A stretch of DNA of 40,328 nucleotides. Source: JADLBR01 sp020847615 (lineage in GTDB: Bacteria > Verrucomicrobiota > Verrucomicrobiia > JADLBR01). Shown here piece after piece: positions 30,947 through 40,222 of the stretch. The notes under the pieces were generated by a model. The model was given only the letters and a program-made list of their open reading frames with translations, made no database searches and was not told the DNA's origin. The stretch lies in assembly GCA_026646655.1 (NCBI GenBank), contig JAPKHT010000036.1, positions 1 to 40,328 on the forward strand, read 5' to 3'. The translations under genes and the position numbers were made by a program. Each line of letters starts with the position of its first letter. The stretch's first letter is position 1.

Positions 30947-33241
30947 CTACTTGATCAAACGGGCCTCGATATTCGCGATCTGGCGATTCGCGAACTCGTC
31001 CGTGAGCAGCCACTGCTGATACAGGCCGTCGATCTGCTTCAGGTACCAGTCGACCGAACTCTTGGTCAGGTCGCGCTTGGCGTCCTTCGGCCGATCCTCC
31101 TCCCGGATCGGCGGCAGCACGCGGTCGGGCGGCGGCTCGTAGGATGGGCTGTAAACCAGGGCCGGCAGGTCATTGGCGGGCAACAGATGCCGCCACAGGA
31201 AGGCCTGCATCCGGTCCTCGGACGGCACGGCCTCGCGGACGATCTCCCGATCCCCGACTTTCGCGCTCCCCATGACCGTGAGGATGACCGGTTTCTCCAA
31301 CTCGGTCAGGCTCGTCTTTATCGACATGCCCACCGTCTCCTGCTTGGCCGCCAGCGTGGCGCCAGGCGACTCGAGTCCCTTCGGCAGGTCTTTGAATCCC
31401 AGGGTGATCGGCCCATCGTATCCGTCCTTGCGGATCGCGAAGACGGTCACGTTCGCGGACTTCGCCCCTGGGATGACGATCCGCGAAGGGATCAGGCGCA
31501 ACTCGAAATCTGGCTGCGGCCGGCTGATCCTGAGCCGGTAGGCGTACTCCTTCCCAGACTGTCGCCTGGTGTCACCGAGGTGGACGAAATATTTGCCATC
31601 GGCCGGCAGCTTGACCATGAGGTACGAGTCGGCGTGGTCGGTGTTCATCCCCGAGGCGGCGTCAAAGTGGTCGTCGTTCACTGCGATGACCTTGCCATCC
31701 GGGCCGGTGACCTTGACGAAGGAGTCGAACGGGGAACCCAGCCGCCGGGCGTTCACCTCCGCGACGATCATCTCACCCGCCTTCCCTTCCAGCTCGAAGA
31801 CGTCCCAATCGCCCGCCCGATCCGAGCGCCCGTTCACGATGATGGGCAGGCTGACCTTCTGCGCCTTGGACGGTTCATCGTTGGATTCCTTGTCCATGCA
31901 TTCGGGCAGCGTGTCCAGGGCGAACGGCACGAGGTTGGAAGCGAGCTCGCCGTCGGTCGCCGCGATCATGTGGCGCCCCGGCTTGGCGTCTCCGGGAGGT
32001 GGCGCGAGCGTGGCCTTTTCCAGGTTCCAGCCGCTCATCTCGATCTTGGCCGGTTCGCCCACGCGTCCGCCCAGCGGGAAGATTCCGGTCACGAACGGCG
32101 CCTCGGCCACCGTGACCCGGTACACGAAACTCTCGCGTCCGCGGAAAAGCGCCTCGTTGATGGTCAGCACGTACTCGCCGTCTGCCGGAACCTCGAAATA
32201 GAGCACCGGATCTGGGTCGGAACGGAAATCGTCGTTGTACGCCAGCTCGTTGCCCTTGGCATCCTGCAGCCTCAGCACGGCCTGAAACCAACCGGGCACG
32301 CCGTCGGCCACGTACGGGGCCAGCTGGCGGGCCTTGGCCTCGATGACCAGGCGCTGGCCCTTGCTCGCAGGGAAACGGTACCGGTTCATCTCTCCCGCCC
32401 CGATCTGGCCGTTCATGGTGCACGGCACCGTGACGCGCACCTCCTCTTCATCCGGCGGCCTCTTGCGCTGGGCCAGGTGCTCCTTGCCCAAGACCTGCTT
32501 CTGGCAGGTCTTCATCGGCTTGCGGGCCACCTCGGGTACCTGCCCGATGAAAAAGGCCAGGGGGTTGGACACGCCGCGCTTGGTGATCACCCGGATCTCT
32601 CTCGGGCCGGGCTTTGCGTCGGCGGCCACCGTGATCTCGGCGAAAACGAGTTCGCAGTGGGCGGGGACCGCCGGGTTGCGCTCGTCCTCCGCAAAAATCC
32701 TCTCTATCCGCTCGATGAGCTTCTGCTTGGCCGCCTCCTGCTCCGACTGCGGGGCCGCGCCCGATGCCTTCGCCTCTCCCGGCTGCGGATCCTTGGGTTG
32801 CTCGAGCGGCGCGTTGCAGTCGGTGCAAACGGTCGATCCCAGCGGGTTGAGCCGCCCGCATGCCTTGCAGATGATGCCCTCGACCTTCGGCGGCTCGATG
32901 CGCAGCGGCAGCTCGAGGAAGGCCATCTTGGCGACCATCACGTCGTTGACCGTGGTCTCCTTTTTCTTGAGCTCGTTGAGTTGCTGGCGGAGCAGGTCGA
33001 TCTCCTGGTTATTGAACACCCGGTAGTAGTCGATCAGCCGGGCCGAGACCCCTTCGCCGGTCACGGCCAGATCACAGGGGTGGAGCAGCCCCTGCCCACC
33101 CAGGCGGATCTGAAACGTCGTGCCCTGCTGGCCACCCGCCGGATAGACGTAGCCGATATACTGTCCCTGCCCCCAGCCGGAGGATGCCGCGGCCATGAAC
33201 ATGGCCAACCCCAAGACCACAAACGCAGTGCGCCCACTCAT
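30947..33241 (-). CDS. Secreted protein with pre-peptidase (PPC) domains and a zinc ribbon
   Basis: The product is 764 residues, starting two bases after the stop of the DUF1501 gene with a signal peptide (SGRTAFVVLGLAMFMAAASS). It opens with an Ig-like start (YIGYVYPAGGQQGTTFQIRL). A four-Cys zinc ribbon follows at about 120-140 (CKACGRLNPLGSTVCTDC). Two PPC-type beta domains then come, recognisable by AGEMNRYRFPASKGQRLVIE with VPADGEYVLTINE, and GDWDVFELEGKAGEMIVAEV with LPADGKYFVHLGD. The protein is the third gene of the DUF1549/DUF1553-DUF1501 operon and presumably works with those exported proteins. A cytoplasmic-style zinc ribbon in an exported protein is unusual. No peptidase domain is present. 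Confidence 0.85.
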   Translation of the reverse strand: MSGRTAFVVLGLAMFMAAASSGWGQGQYIGYVYPAGGQQGTTFQIRLGGQGLLHPCDLAVTGEGVSARLIDYYRVFNNQEIDLLRQQLNELKKKETTVNDVMVAKMAFLELPLRIEPPKVEGIICKACGRLNPLGSTVCTDCNAPLEQPKDPQPGEAKASGAAPQSEQEAAKQKLIERIERIFAEDERNPAVPAHCELVFAEITVAADAKPGPREIRVITKRGVSNPLAFFIGQVPEVARKPMKTCQKQVLGKEHLAQRKRPPDEEEVRVTVPCTMNGQIGAGEMNRYRFPASKGQRLVIEAKARQLAPYVADGVPGWFQAVLRLQDAKGNELAYNDDFRSDPDPVLYFEVPADGEYVLTINEALFRGRESFVYRVTVAEAPFVTGIFPLGGRVGEPAKIEMSGWNLEKATLAPPPGDAKPGRHMIAATDGELASNLVPFALDTLPECMDKESNDEPSKAQKVSLPIIVNGRSDRAGDWDVFELEGKAGEMIVAEVNARRLGSPFDSFVKVTGPDGKVIAVNDDHFDAASGMNTDHADSYLMVKLPADGKYFVHLGDTRRQSGKEYAYRLRISRPQPDFELRLIPSRIVIPGAKSANVTVFAIRKDGYDGPITLGFKDLPKGLESPGATLAAKQETVGMSIKTSLTELEKPVILTVMGSAKVGDREIVREAVPSEDRMQAFLWRHLLPANDLPALVYSPSYEPPPDRVLPPIREEDRPKDAKRDLTKSSVDWYLKQIDGLYQQWLLTDEFANRQIANIEARLIK

Positions 33242-33243
33242 AA

Positions 33244-34659
33244 TCACAGCAGCTCGCGCAAGAGCCCGGCCGTCTTCATGCCTTCGTTCTGCGCATCCAG
33301 GACCCGCGCGTCGAGCCCCAGCGGGTTCGGCAATGGGGCGCTGGCGTCGATGCCCGCCAACAGATAGAACGTCCCCAGCAGGTCCGCCGGATAGACGGGC
33401 CTGTCCTTGACTTCTTCGCCCTTTGCGTCCGACGATCCGACGACGCGCCCTCCCTTGAATCCGCCGCCGGCGACCAGCACGGTGAAGACCTTCCCGTAGT
33501 GGTGGCGACCTCCGTTCCACGGTGGCTCCCACGACACCCTCGGCGATCTGCCGAACTCGCCGGTGCACCAGACCAGGGTGCTCTCCATGAGCCCCTTCTC
33601 GCTCAGGTCCGCCAAGAGCGTCGCCAAACCCTGATCCAGCCAGGGGCACTGCCGCTTCATCGTCGCGAAGTGATTCGAGTGCGTGTCCCAGCCACCCGGG
33701 AAGCTGATGGTGATGTAGGGCACGCCCGCCTCCACCATCCGCCGCGCCGCGAGGCACTCCTGCCCGAACGTGTTGCGGCCGTACCGGTCCCTGGCCACCT
33801 TGGGCTCGTTGTCGAGATTGAACACCTCTTTCCCCTTGCCCAGGATCAAGCCGTAGGCCTTCTGCCTGGCCTCTTCCGCGGCCGCCACCTCGGGCACATC
33901 CGCCAGGCCGTAACCCATCGTGTTGACCTTGTCGACCAGCTCGCGCCGGGCCTTCTGGCGCGCATCGTCGATCCCCCGGTTCACGATGCCCTGCACCTCG
34001 AACCGGTCCGCGTTCGGGTCGCCGCCCGTGGCAAAGGGCTTGTATGCGGGACCGAGGAAGCCCTCCTCGGAAAACCGCCCGGCCGCCTGCTGCATCACGA
34101 TGTACGGAGGAACCAGCCCCTTGTATTCATCCCTCTTAAAGTAGGTGAATATGGCGCCCACGCTCGGGAAGGCGAGCTGGCCGCCCGGCTTGTGACCGGT
34201 CTGCATCAGATAGGCCGCCGTCTCGTGACCATCGATGCCGTGGGTCATGCTCCGGATCAGGGAGAACTTGTCGGCCTGCTTGGCCAACTGGGGGAACAGC
34301 GCCCCGAGCTGGATCCCGTCCACGTTGGTCGGGATGACTTTGTCCAGTTCACCCAGGTAGTCGTAGCCGGTGCCCGGCTTCGGATCCCAGGTGTCGTTGT
34401 GCGACATGCCGCCCCACAGGAAGATCTGGATGACCGACTTGATCTTGCCTTTGCCGCCGACCGCCGCCTTGGCTGCCGCATCACGCGCGGCGGTCTCGTC
34501 GGCCGGCGCCTGCTCGGGCGCCTTCTTGGCATCGTCCCCGAACACGCGGGCGCCCAGCCCCCCGGCCGTGATCACCCCCGCCGCGCCCAGGACGCCCCGT
34601 CTCACGGCCTCGCGCCGCGACATGTGCTCCCCGTTACCCCGACTGTGGTCTGTGCTCAT
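33244..34659 (-). CDS. Tat-exported DUF1501 protein
   Basis: The product is 471 residues with AAAGGAG 10 nt before the ATG. It has a twin-arginine-like signal (SRREAVRRGVLGAAGVITAGG) and a complete DUF1501 domain, a family related to the alkaline-phosphatase/sulfatase superfamily. Conserved stretches are FLWGGMSHNDTWDPKP, RSMTHGIDGHETAAYLMQTG, GGWDTHSNHF, WCTGEFGRSP, GGRHHYGKVFTVLVAGGG and YPADLLGTFYLLAGID. DUF1501 proteins almost always accompany DUF1549/DUF1553 proteins in Planctomycetes and Verrucomicrobia, as here. Their biochemical role is not established. Confidence 0.92.
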   Translation of the reverse strand: MSTDHSRGNGEHMSRREAVRRGVLGAAGVITAGGLGARVFGDDAKKAPEQAPADETAARDAAAKAAVGGKGKIKSVIQIFLWGGMSHNDTWDPKPGTGYDYLGELDKVIPTNVDGIQLGALFPQLAKQADKFSLIRSMTHGIDGHETAAYLMQTGHKPGGQLAFPSVGAIFTYFKRDEYKGLVPPYIVMQQAAGRFSEEGFLGPAYKPFATGGDPNADRFEVQGIVNRGIDDARQKARRELVDKVNTMGYGLADVPEVAAAEEARQKAYGLILGKGKEVFNLDNEPKVARDRYGRNTFGQECLAARRMVEAGVPYITISFPGGWDTHSNHFATMKRQCPWLDQGLATLLADLSEKGLMESTLVWCTGEFGRSPRVSWEPPWNGGRHHYGKVFTVLVAGGGFKGGRVVGSSDAKGEEVKDRPVYPADLLGTFYLLAGIDASAPLPNPLGLDARVLDAQNEGMKTAGLLRELL

Positions 34660-34746
34660 GAGTTACGCGCTCCTTTCGTTCCGGCTCTCATCCGGTTGCC
34701 ACCCAAATCCACGCTCCCTTGCCATTGTGCACCTTCCCGATGGCCG

Positions 34747-37700
34747 TCAATGCCGCAATAGAAACTCGGGGCTGTTGACCAATGCCCAGGCGAGATCGAC
34801 CCAGACGTCTTTCCCTTTGGCCAATCCCCCCTTCGCGTGCTCCTCGGCGGCCATGACGTCGGCCTCCGTCGGAAACCGCGACAGGATGGCCAAGTACAGC
34901 CTTTCGGCAATCTCATTGGGCGTGCCGCCGGAGGAGATCATCGCCGCGAGCTTCGGGCCGCTCTGGAGTTTGCTCTGTATCGTGGCGGAATTGAGCATGT
35001 GCAGCCACTGGGGCGACGCCAGCTCGCTGACCCGCTCGCTCTCCATGCCCGTGGCGCGCGTGGAGCGCCCGAATAACGTCAGGAAGGGACTGGTCACGCT
35101 GCCGTCGGCCAGCGCCACGGCGGGCACGTCCTCCGGGATATATGTGAACGGCTCCGGGACGGCGCTGGTGTAGAGATCGGTGGTGCCCGTGATCTCGTTC
35201 AGGGCATCGATCAGCACCTCGGCCTCGACGCGCCGCAGCCGATAGTTGGCAAAGCTCGCCGCCGCCTCCGGCCCCTTGGACTTGGGTATGGATGAGAACT
35301 GGTAGGCGGTCGAGGTGAAGATGAGCCGCTTCAGGCGCCTCAGGTCGTAGCCGCCGGAGACTAGCTCCTTCTCCAAGTAGGCCAAGAGCTCGGGGATGGC
35401 CGGAGGATTGTCGTCCCGGATGTCGTCGGGCTCCTGGACAATGCCGCGCCCCATCGCCCAGGCCCACGTGCGGTTGGCGATCGCCTTCGCAAACCAGGGA
35501 TTCTCCGGACGGATCAGCCACCCCGCGAACACCTCCCGCGGATCCCGGTCCGGCGGGACAGTCACCCGGGCGCCATCAGGAAATACGGCCTCCAGCGGCC
35601 CCTTCTCGCCCATCGGCTGGGCCAGGCCCTGCGGGATCTGGTTGGCCACGGTCACCGATTTCGCCACGGCGTCGATGCCCGGCGCGATGCTGCCCGGCAC
35701 GGCGGTCGAGTTGAGCGGATCCCAGAAAACGATCTCCTCCTTCCACTCGCTGGTGGGCTTGTAGCCGACCTGCGAAAAGAACGCCGCCATGCCCGCCCGG
35801 CGATCTTCCGGCCAGGAGAGCACCCGCGTGCCCATCAGCGCCAATCCCACGGATGCCGCGATGCCCTCCGGGGTCTTGTCCTGGATCGCCCTGTAGAAGT
35901 TCACGGGCCCGGCGCGAAAGTTGCTCCCGCTCGAGGTGAGCAGCTCGCGGGTGAACCGGTCGTAGGGCTTGTTCCGGGCGATGGATTCCCACACCCAGCG
36001 GTGGTAGGCCTGCGCCGCATTCGGCCAAAGCTTCACCGGGAACTCGGCCTTGATGCGCAGGATGTCGCTCCACTTCATCGCCCAGTAATCGACGTGCTCC
36101 GGACGGTCGAGCAGGCGGTCGATGAGAGCGATGCGCTTCTTCTTGTCCCCGTCCCGGATGAACGCCTTGGCCTCCTCCGCCGTGGGCAGCTTGCCCGTCA
36201 GGTCGAGATAGGCCCGGCGGATGAACACCGCGTCCGAGCAGAGGGTCGGGGCGATGCCCAGCGACTTCAGTTTCGCGAAGATGATCTCATCGATCCGGTT
36301 CGCCGGACTCGGGGGATCGGGACTCTCCATCAGGCCGGCGACCCGCCCGGCGGCGACCAGCCGATACAGCGCCGCCTTGGCCTCCTGCGCCGCGGCCCGC
36401 TTGTCATCGGCGACATCCTGTGCGGCGACATGCGCGGCGCGCGTCTTCTCGGCCTCCACCTTCAAAGGCGCCGCCGCCGCCTCAGCCTCCTGGGCCGCCT
36501 TCTCGTCCGCCACGTGCGTCTCTTTGGACGACGCGACCCGCTTCTTGAGAGTCTCGAGGCCCTCCTCGGCCGAGGCCTTCTGCTTCTGGGCCCGGTCCAG
36601 CGCCTGCGCGGCGTTGTTGGCCTGGATCGTCGCCTGCTCCAGCGCCTTCTGCTTGGGATCGAGGGCCGCCTTGGCCTCATTGGCCGCCTTGCGCTTGGCG
36701 GCGGCATCCGCGGCGGCAAGCCTGCTCGCCGCGTCGAGTTGGAGGATCTCCTTGCCCGCCTCCTGGGCCGCCTGATTTCCGGCGGTCGCCGAGGCCACCC
36801 GTCCCTTGGCGTTTGCCAGCGCGTCTTCCGCCGCCTTCTTTTGCGCCTCCGCCGCCGCCAATCCCTGTGCGGCCGCAGCCGCCTGTTTCTGTGCCTCCTG
36901 CTGCTTCTGCTGCGCCTGGGACAGCGCGCCCTTCGCGCCCTCGGCGGCCTTGCGCTTGGTGGCGGCATCATCCGAGACCTGCTTCTTTTCCGCCTCCGGT
37001 TTGGCCGCATCCGCCCCAACTTGTTTGGACAGGGCCTCGGCGGCCTGGGCCGCCTGCTCCGCGGCCTGTGCGGCCGCGGCCGCCGCCGACGCTTGATTCG
37101 TCGCACTTCCCAGCGCCTCGTCGGACGATTTCTTTTTCCCCTGCGCTTCGGTCAGTTTCTGAGCCGCCGCGGTCACCTGGGCCTGCGCCTGCTGCTCGCC
37201 CTGCTGCGCCTGCGCCAGCGCCGCCGCCGCATCCGCCGCCGCCTTGCGCTTCGCGGACGCCGCCCCCGCCGCCTGCTTCTTCTCTTCGGAAGACTTCTCC
37301 GCGGCCTGCGCCGCCTGTTCCGCGGCCTCGGAAGCCGCCGTGGCGGCGGCAACCTGTTTCTTGATGCTCGCCAGGGCGGACTCGAGCAGCTTCTTCTGGG
37401 AGGCCGGACGGGCCAGCTTCTCGGCGGCGGCATCGGCCCGTTTCTGCGGTTCTTGCTGCGCCGCTTGCGCCTGGGCCAGGGCCGCCTTGGCCTCGTCGGC
37501 CACCTTGCGCTTGGCGACCGCATCGGCACCGGCCTGGCGGAGCTGCTCCTCGGACCTTCCGGCGCGCTCGGCCATCACCTTGGCCGTGGCCTCCGCGCCC
37601 TGGGCGGCCTGTTCGGCCAACTGGTGAACGCCGATGGCCGCCGCCAACTGCTTCTTGGCGCCGGCCAAGGCTTCGTCCGCCGCCTTCTTCTGCGCCTGGG

Positions 37701-39705
37701 CGTCGGCCAAGTCCTTGGCGGCGGCGTTCGCCTGGGCCTGGGCCTGCTGATCGCCTTGCTGCGCACCGACCAGAGCCGCCTTGGCCGCATCGGCGGCTTT
37801 GCGCTTGGCGGCCGCGTCTGCAGCGGCCTGCTGCTTCTGCTCCTCGGTCCTGCCGAAGAGCGCCGCGATCCCCCGGCTCTTGGACTCTGATGCCTGCGCC
37901 TCCTTCTCGGTCGCATCGATGGCGCCCGTGGCCACCGCCACTTGATTCTTGGAGTTGGCCAAGGCATCGTCAGACGCCTTCTTCTCGGCCTGCGCGGAAG
38001 CCAGTCTCTTGGCCGCCGCCTCGGCCGCGGCCTGCGCCGCTTGCTGCCTCTGCTGCGCCTGGGCCAGCGTCGCCTTGGCATCGCCAGCCGCTTTCCGCTT
38101 CGCCGCATCCTCGCGGATGGCCTGCGCGAGTTCGGCGGCCGAAACGACCTTCGCGTTGGCCTCGGACGCCTGGGCCGCCTGCTCGGCCGCCTGATGGGCC
38201 GCCGTCGCGGCGGCCAGCGCCTCCGGACCCTTCTGCTGGGCCGGGGCCAACGCCGCCTTGGCCTCGTCGGCCGCCTTGCGCTTCGCGGCGGCGTCCGCCG
38301 CGGCCTGCTGCTTCTGCTCCTCGGTCCTGCCGGCGCGCTCGACCATCGCCTTGGCCGCCCCCTCCGCCCCTTGTGCCGCCTGTTCGGCAGACTGGTGAGC
38401 GGCCGTGGCCGCCGCCATCTGCTGATTGGCGCTGGCCATGGCCTCGTCGGCCGCCTTCTTCTCCGACTCGGCCCCTGCCAACTTCTTGGCGGAGGCATCC
38501 GCCGCCACCGTCGCCTCCTGAGCCTTCTTTTGGGCCTGGGCCAAAACCGCCTTGGCCTCGTCGGCCGCCTTGCGCTTCGCCAAGGCCTCGCCCGAAACCT
38601 GCGCGAGTTCGGCCACCGATATCACCCTGGCGTTCGCCGCGGATGACTGCGCCGCCTGCTCGGCCGCCTGATGGGCCGCCGTCGCGGCAGCCAGTTGATT
38701 CTTGGCGCTGGCCATGGCCCCGTCGGCGGCCTTCTTCTGCGCCTCGGCACCGACCAGCTTCTGCGCCGCCGCAGTGGCCTGGGCCTGGGCCTGTTGGTCG
38801 TGTTGCTGCGCCTGCGTCAAGGCCGCCCTGGCGTCGTCGGCGGCCTTGCGCTTCGCGGACGCGTCCGCCGCGGCCTGCTGTTTCTGCGCTTCCGACACCG
38901 GTTTGGCGTTCTCCGCCGCGAACTGCGCCGCCTGCTCGGCGGCCTGCTGGGCGGTTGTGGCGGCGGCCACGCGCTTGTTGGCGCCCGCCAAGGCATCGTC
39001 CGCCCCCTTCTTATCCTTCTCAAGCGCAGCCACTTCTTGCGTGGCAGCCTGAAGCTGGGCCTGCAACTTCTCATCCCCCTGCCGCGCTCGCGCCAGAGCC
39101 GCCTTGGCCGCGTCAGACGCCCTGCGCTTTGCCAAGGCCTCATCCCCGGCCCTCTTGGCTTCGCTCTCGAGCCGGGTGGCCGCATCCGAGGCGACCTTCG
39201 CCGCGGCCTCGGCCTCCTTGGCCACCTTCTCCGCCGCCTCGTACGCCTGCTGGAGCGGAAGCGCCGCGGCCTTCGCGTCGGCCTGCGCCTTCTCCAAGGG
39301 AGGCTTGGCGTTCGTCGCATCCGCCAGGGACTTGATCGCCGCGGCCAGCGCGGCCTCGGCCTCCTTCAACTCCTTGACTCCCCCCTCACCCGCCAGATTC
39401 TTCGCGTCAGTCGCCTGCTGCCGCTTCGCGTCCGCCGCCTTCCGCGCATCGGCATATGCCGCATCCGCTTTCTGCATCGCGGCCCGCAATGGGCCAACCG
39501 CCGCCTCCGCCTCCTTCGCGGCCTTCTCGGCCGCCTCGTGCGCCGCCTTCGCCGCGGCCTCGGCAGTCGCCCCACCGGGTGCATCGGCCGCCCGCGCCAA
39601 ACCCCACCCAGAAACCACGAAAACCACCGCTAGGGCCAAGACACAAGGTGCCCAGCCACCCTGTCCTCCGGGAACGGAAACCTTGCCACTGACGTCATGC
39701 CTCAT
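34747..39705 (-). CDS. Giant DUF1549/DUF1553 protein with Ala-rich tandem coiled-coil N-terminus
   Basis: The product is 1652 residues from the ATG at 39705, supported by GAGGG 8 nt upstream and a signal peptide (VLALAVVFVVSGWGLARAAD at about 25-42). Residues about 45-1115 are almost wholly Ala, Lys, Gln and Glu. They form roughly ten tandem units of about 100 residues built on AAAKRKAADEAKAALAQAQ followed by QKKAADEALASAKNQLAAAT and AAEQAAQ, a long predicted coiled coil. The C-terminal ~530 residues are DUF1549 (RIDEIIFAKLKSLGIAP, RRAYLDLTGKLPTAEE, MKWSDILRI, RNKPYDRFTRELL) and then DUF1553 (VFAGWLIRPENPWFAKAIAN, LRRLKRLIFTSTAYQFSS, LFGRSTRATGMESERV). Usual family members carry cytochrome c or Big2 domains in front; none is present here. 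It heads the operon. Confidence 0.9.
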   Translation of the reverse strand: MRHDVSGKVSVPGGQGGWAPCVLALAVVFVVSGWGLARAADAPGGATAEAAAKAAHEAAEKAAKEAEAAVGPLRAAMQKADAAYADARKAADAKRQQATDAKNLAGEGGVKELKEAEAALAAAIKSLADATNAKPPLEKAQADAKAAALPLQQAYEAAEKVAKEAEAAAKVASDAATRLESEAKRAGDEALAKRRASDAAKAALARARQGDEKLQAQLQAATQEVAALEKDKKGADDALAGANKRVAAATTAQQAAEQAAQFAAENAKPVSEAQKQQAAADASAKRKAADDARAALTQAQQHDQQAQAQATAAAQKLVGAEAQKKAADGAMASAKNQLAAATAAHQAAEQAAQSSAANARVISVAELAQVSGEALAKRKAADEAKAVLAQAQKKAQEATVAADASAKKLAGAESEKKAADEAMASANQQMAAATAAHQSAEQAAQGAEGAAKAMVERAGRTEEQKQQAAADAAAKRKAADEAKAALAPAQQKGPEALAAATAAHQAAEQAAQASEANAKVVSAAELAQAIREDAAKRKAAGDAKATLAQAQQRQQAAQAAAEAAAKRLASAQAEKKASDDALANSKNQVAVATGAIDATEKEAQASESKSRGIAALFGRTEEQKQQAAADAAAKRKAADAAKAALVGAQQGDQQAQAQANAAAKDLADAQAQKKAADEALAGAKKQLAAAIGVHQLAEQAAQGAEATAKVMAERAGRSEEQLRQAGADAVAKRKVADEAKAALAQAQAAQQEPQKRADAAAEKLARPASQKKLLESALASIKKQVAAATAASEAAEQAAQAAEKSSEEKKQAAGAASAKRKAAADAAAALAQAQQGEQQAQAQVTAAAQKLTEAQGKKKSSDEALGSATNQASAAAAAAQAAEQAAQAAEALSKQVGADAAKPEAEKKQVSDDAATKRKAAEGAKGALSQAQQKQQEAQKQAAAAAQGLAAAEAQKKAAEDALANAKGRVASATAGNQAAQEAGKEILQLDAASRLAAADAAAKRKAANEAKAALDPKQKALEQATIQANNAAQALDRAQKQKASAEEGLETLKKRVASSKETHVADEKAAQEAEAAAAPLKVEAEKTRAAHVAAQDVADDKRAAAQEAKAALYRLVAAGRVAGLMESPDPPSPANRIDEIIFAKLKSLGIAPTLCSDAVFIRRAYLDLTGKLPTAEEAKAFIRDGDKKKRIALIDRLLDRPEHVDYWAMKWSDILRIKAEFPVKLWPNAAQAYHRWVWESIARNKPYDRFTRELLTSSGSNFRAGPVNFYRAIQDKTPEGIAASVGLALMGTRVLSWPEDRRAGMAAFFSQVGYKPTSEWKEEIVFWDPLNSTAVPGSIAPGIDAVAKSVTVANQIPQGLAQPMGEKGPLEAVFPDGARVTVPPDRDPREVFAGWLIRPENPWFAKAIANRTWAWAMGRGIVQEPDDIRDDNPPAIPELLAYLEKELVSGGYDLRRLKRLIFTSTAYQFSSIPKSKGPEAAASFANYRLRRVEAEVLIDALNEITGTTDLYTSAVPEPFTYIPEDVPAVALADGSVTSPFLTLFGRSTRATGMESERVSELASPQWLHMLNSATIQSKLQSGPKLAAMISSGGTPNEIAERLYLAILSRFPTEADVMAAEEHAKGGLAKGKDVWVDLAWALVNSPEFLLRH
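36450..39600 (-). repeat. About ten degenerate ~300-bp coding repeats (coiled coil)
   Basis: Units are recognisable by ten in-frame occurrences of a KRKA/KRRA motif with the surrounding AxAKRKAADEAKAAL pattern. Spacing is near 100 codons except for one short unit around 38200-38290. Nucleotide identity between units is uneven, so the array is old, but several share long identical stretches and could recombine or collapse in assembly. Confidence 0.75.
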
Positions 39706-39758
39706 GAATCGATCCCTCAAGAATACCGTATCGACCGAGCTGAAATCGATAGGTCCTT

Positions 39759-39787
39759 TTTATATTATCGCGCCGGGGTCCGGTCAA
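39759..39787 (-). promoter_or_regulatory. Promoter of the DUF1549-DUF1501-PPC operon
   Basis: Read on the minus strand, TTGACC (39787-39782), exactly 17 nt, then TATAAA (39764-39759) gives a near-consensus sigma-70 promoter. Initiation near 39752 would leave a leader of about 47 nt before the ATG at 39705, including the GAGGG ribosome-binding site. Confidence 0.7.
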
Positions 39788-39957
39788 GCGGATCCCCCTC
39801 ACGGCCGGGCCACTCGGTGGTGCGCACGGGCAACAATATCTTCATATCCTTCTACACATAAGTATGTTATGAATGGCACCGGCAGGGCGACCTCTCGCGA
39901 ATCTCCCCACCCCCCGGAGTCTTGCGGGGCGAGCTCGAAAAGGGGCCATCGCCTCCA

Positions 39958-40009
39958 GTAGCCGATCGCGTCAACGTTTGGCCGCCAATCGCCCAAGGCG
40001 TTCGGCTAT
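39958..40009 (+). repeat. Cloverleaf repeat, copy D (diverged)
   Basis: GTAGCCG (39958-39964) pairs with CGGCTAT (40003-40009) using one G-U pair. The TGG-CCG-CCA arm is unchanged. The last arm has a quite different sequence, CGCC-CAA-GGCG, yet still pairs. The second arm has two mismatches. The lead-in (CGAAAAGGGGCCATCGCCTCC) and the GC-rich tail match copy A. Confidence 0.75.
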
Positions 40010-40119
40010 ATCCTCTGCCCCGATGGTCCGGCGGCTGCCGGCTGGGACCTGAAACTTCAAAGTCCGGGATACTTCGACGCGTGTCACAAAATGCCCATTA
40101 ACAATAGGTTATGCGGACA

Positions 40120-40222
40120 CCGCCTGAAGGCGGCACTACGAGCACAAGACATCCGGGATGTTCGTAGTGGTGCCTTTAGCCTGCATACTTCACGCGCATG
40201 CGCGAAATATGCAGGCTCAAAG
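40120..40222. repeat. Array of three consecutive hairpins
   Basis: CCGCC-TGAA-GGCGG occupies 40120-40133. CACTACGA (40134-40141) pairs with TCGTAGTG (40162-40169), enclosing ACATC-CGG-GATGT. CTTTAGCCTGCATA (40174-40187) pairs with TATGCAGGCTCAAAG (40208-40222) with one bulge, around a CGCGCATGCGCG palindrome. The density of pairing suggests a REP-like mobile element or a structured RNA. Confidence 0.6.

Noticed and set aside
31187..33367. 726-codon plus-strand open frame
   Set aside because: It is antisense to the PPC gene, whose protein shows clear domains; the plus-strand peptide has the Arg/His/Leu-rich look of a GC-rich shadow frame.
36001..39633. Long plus-strand frames rich in Leu, Gly and Arg
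   Set aside because: They mirror the Ala/Lys/Gln codons of the coiled-coil gene; the repetitive composition explains their length.
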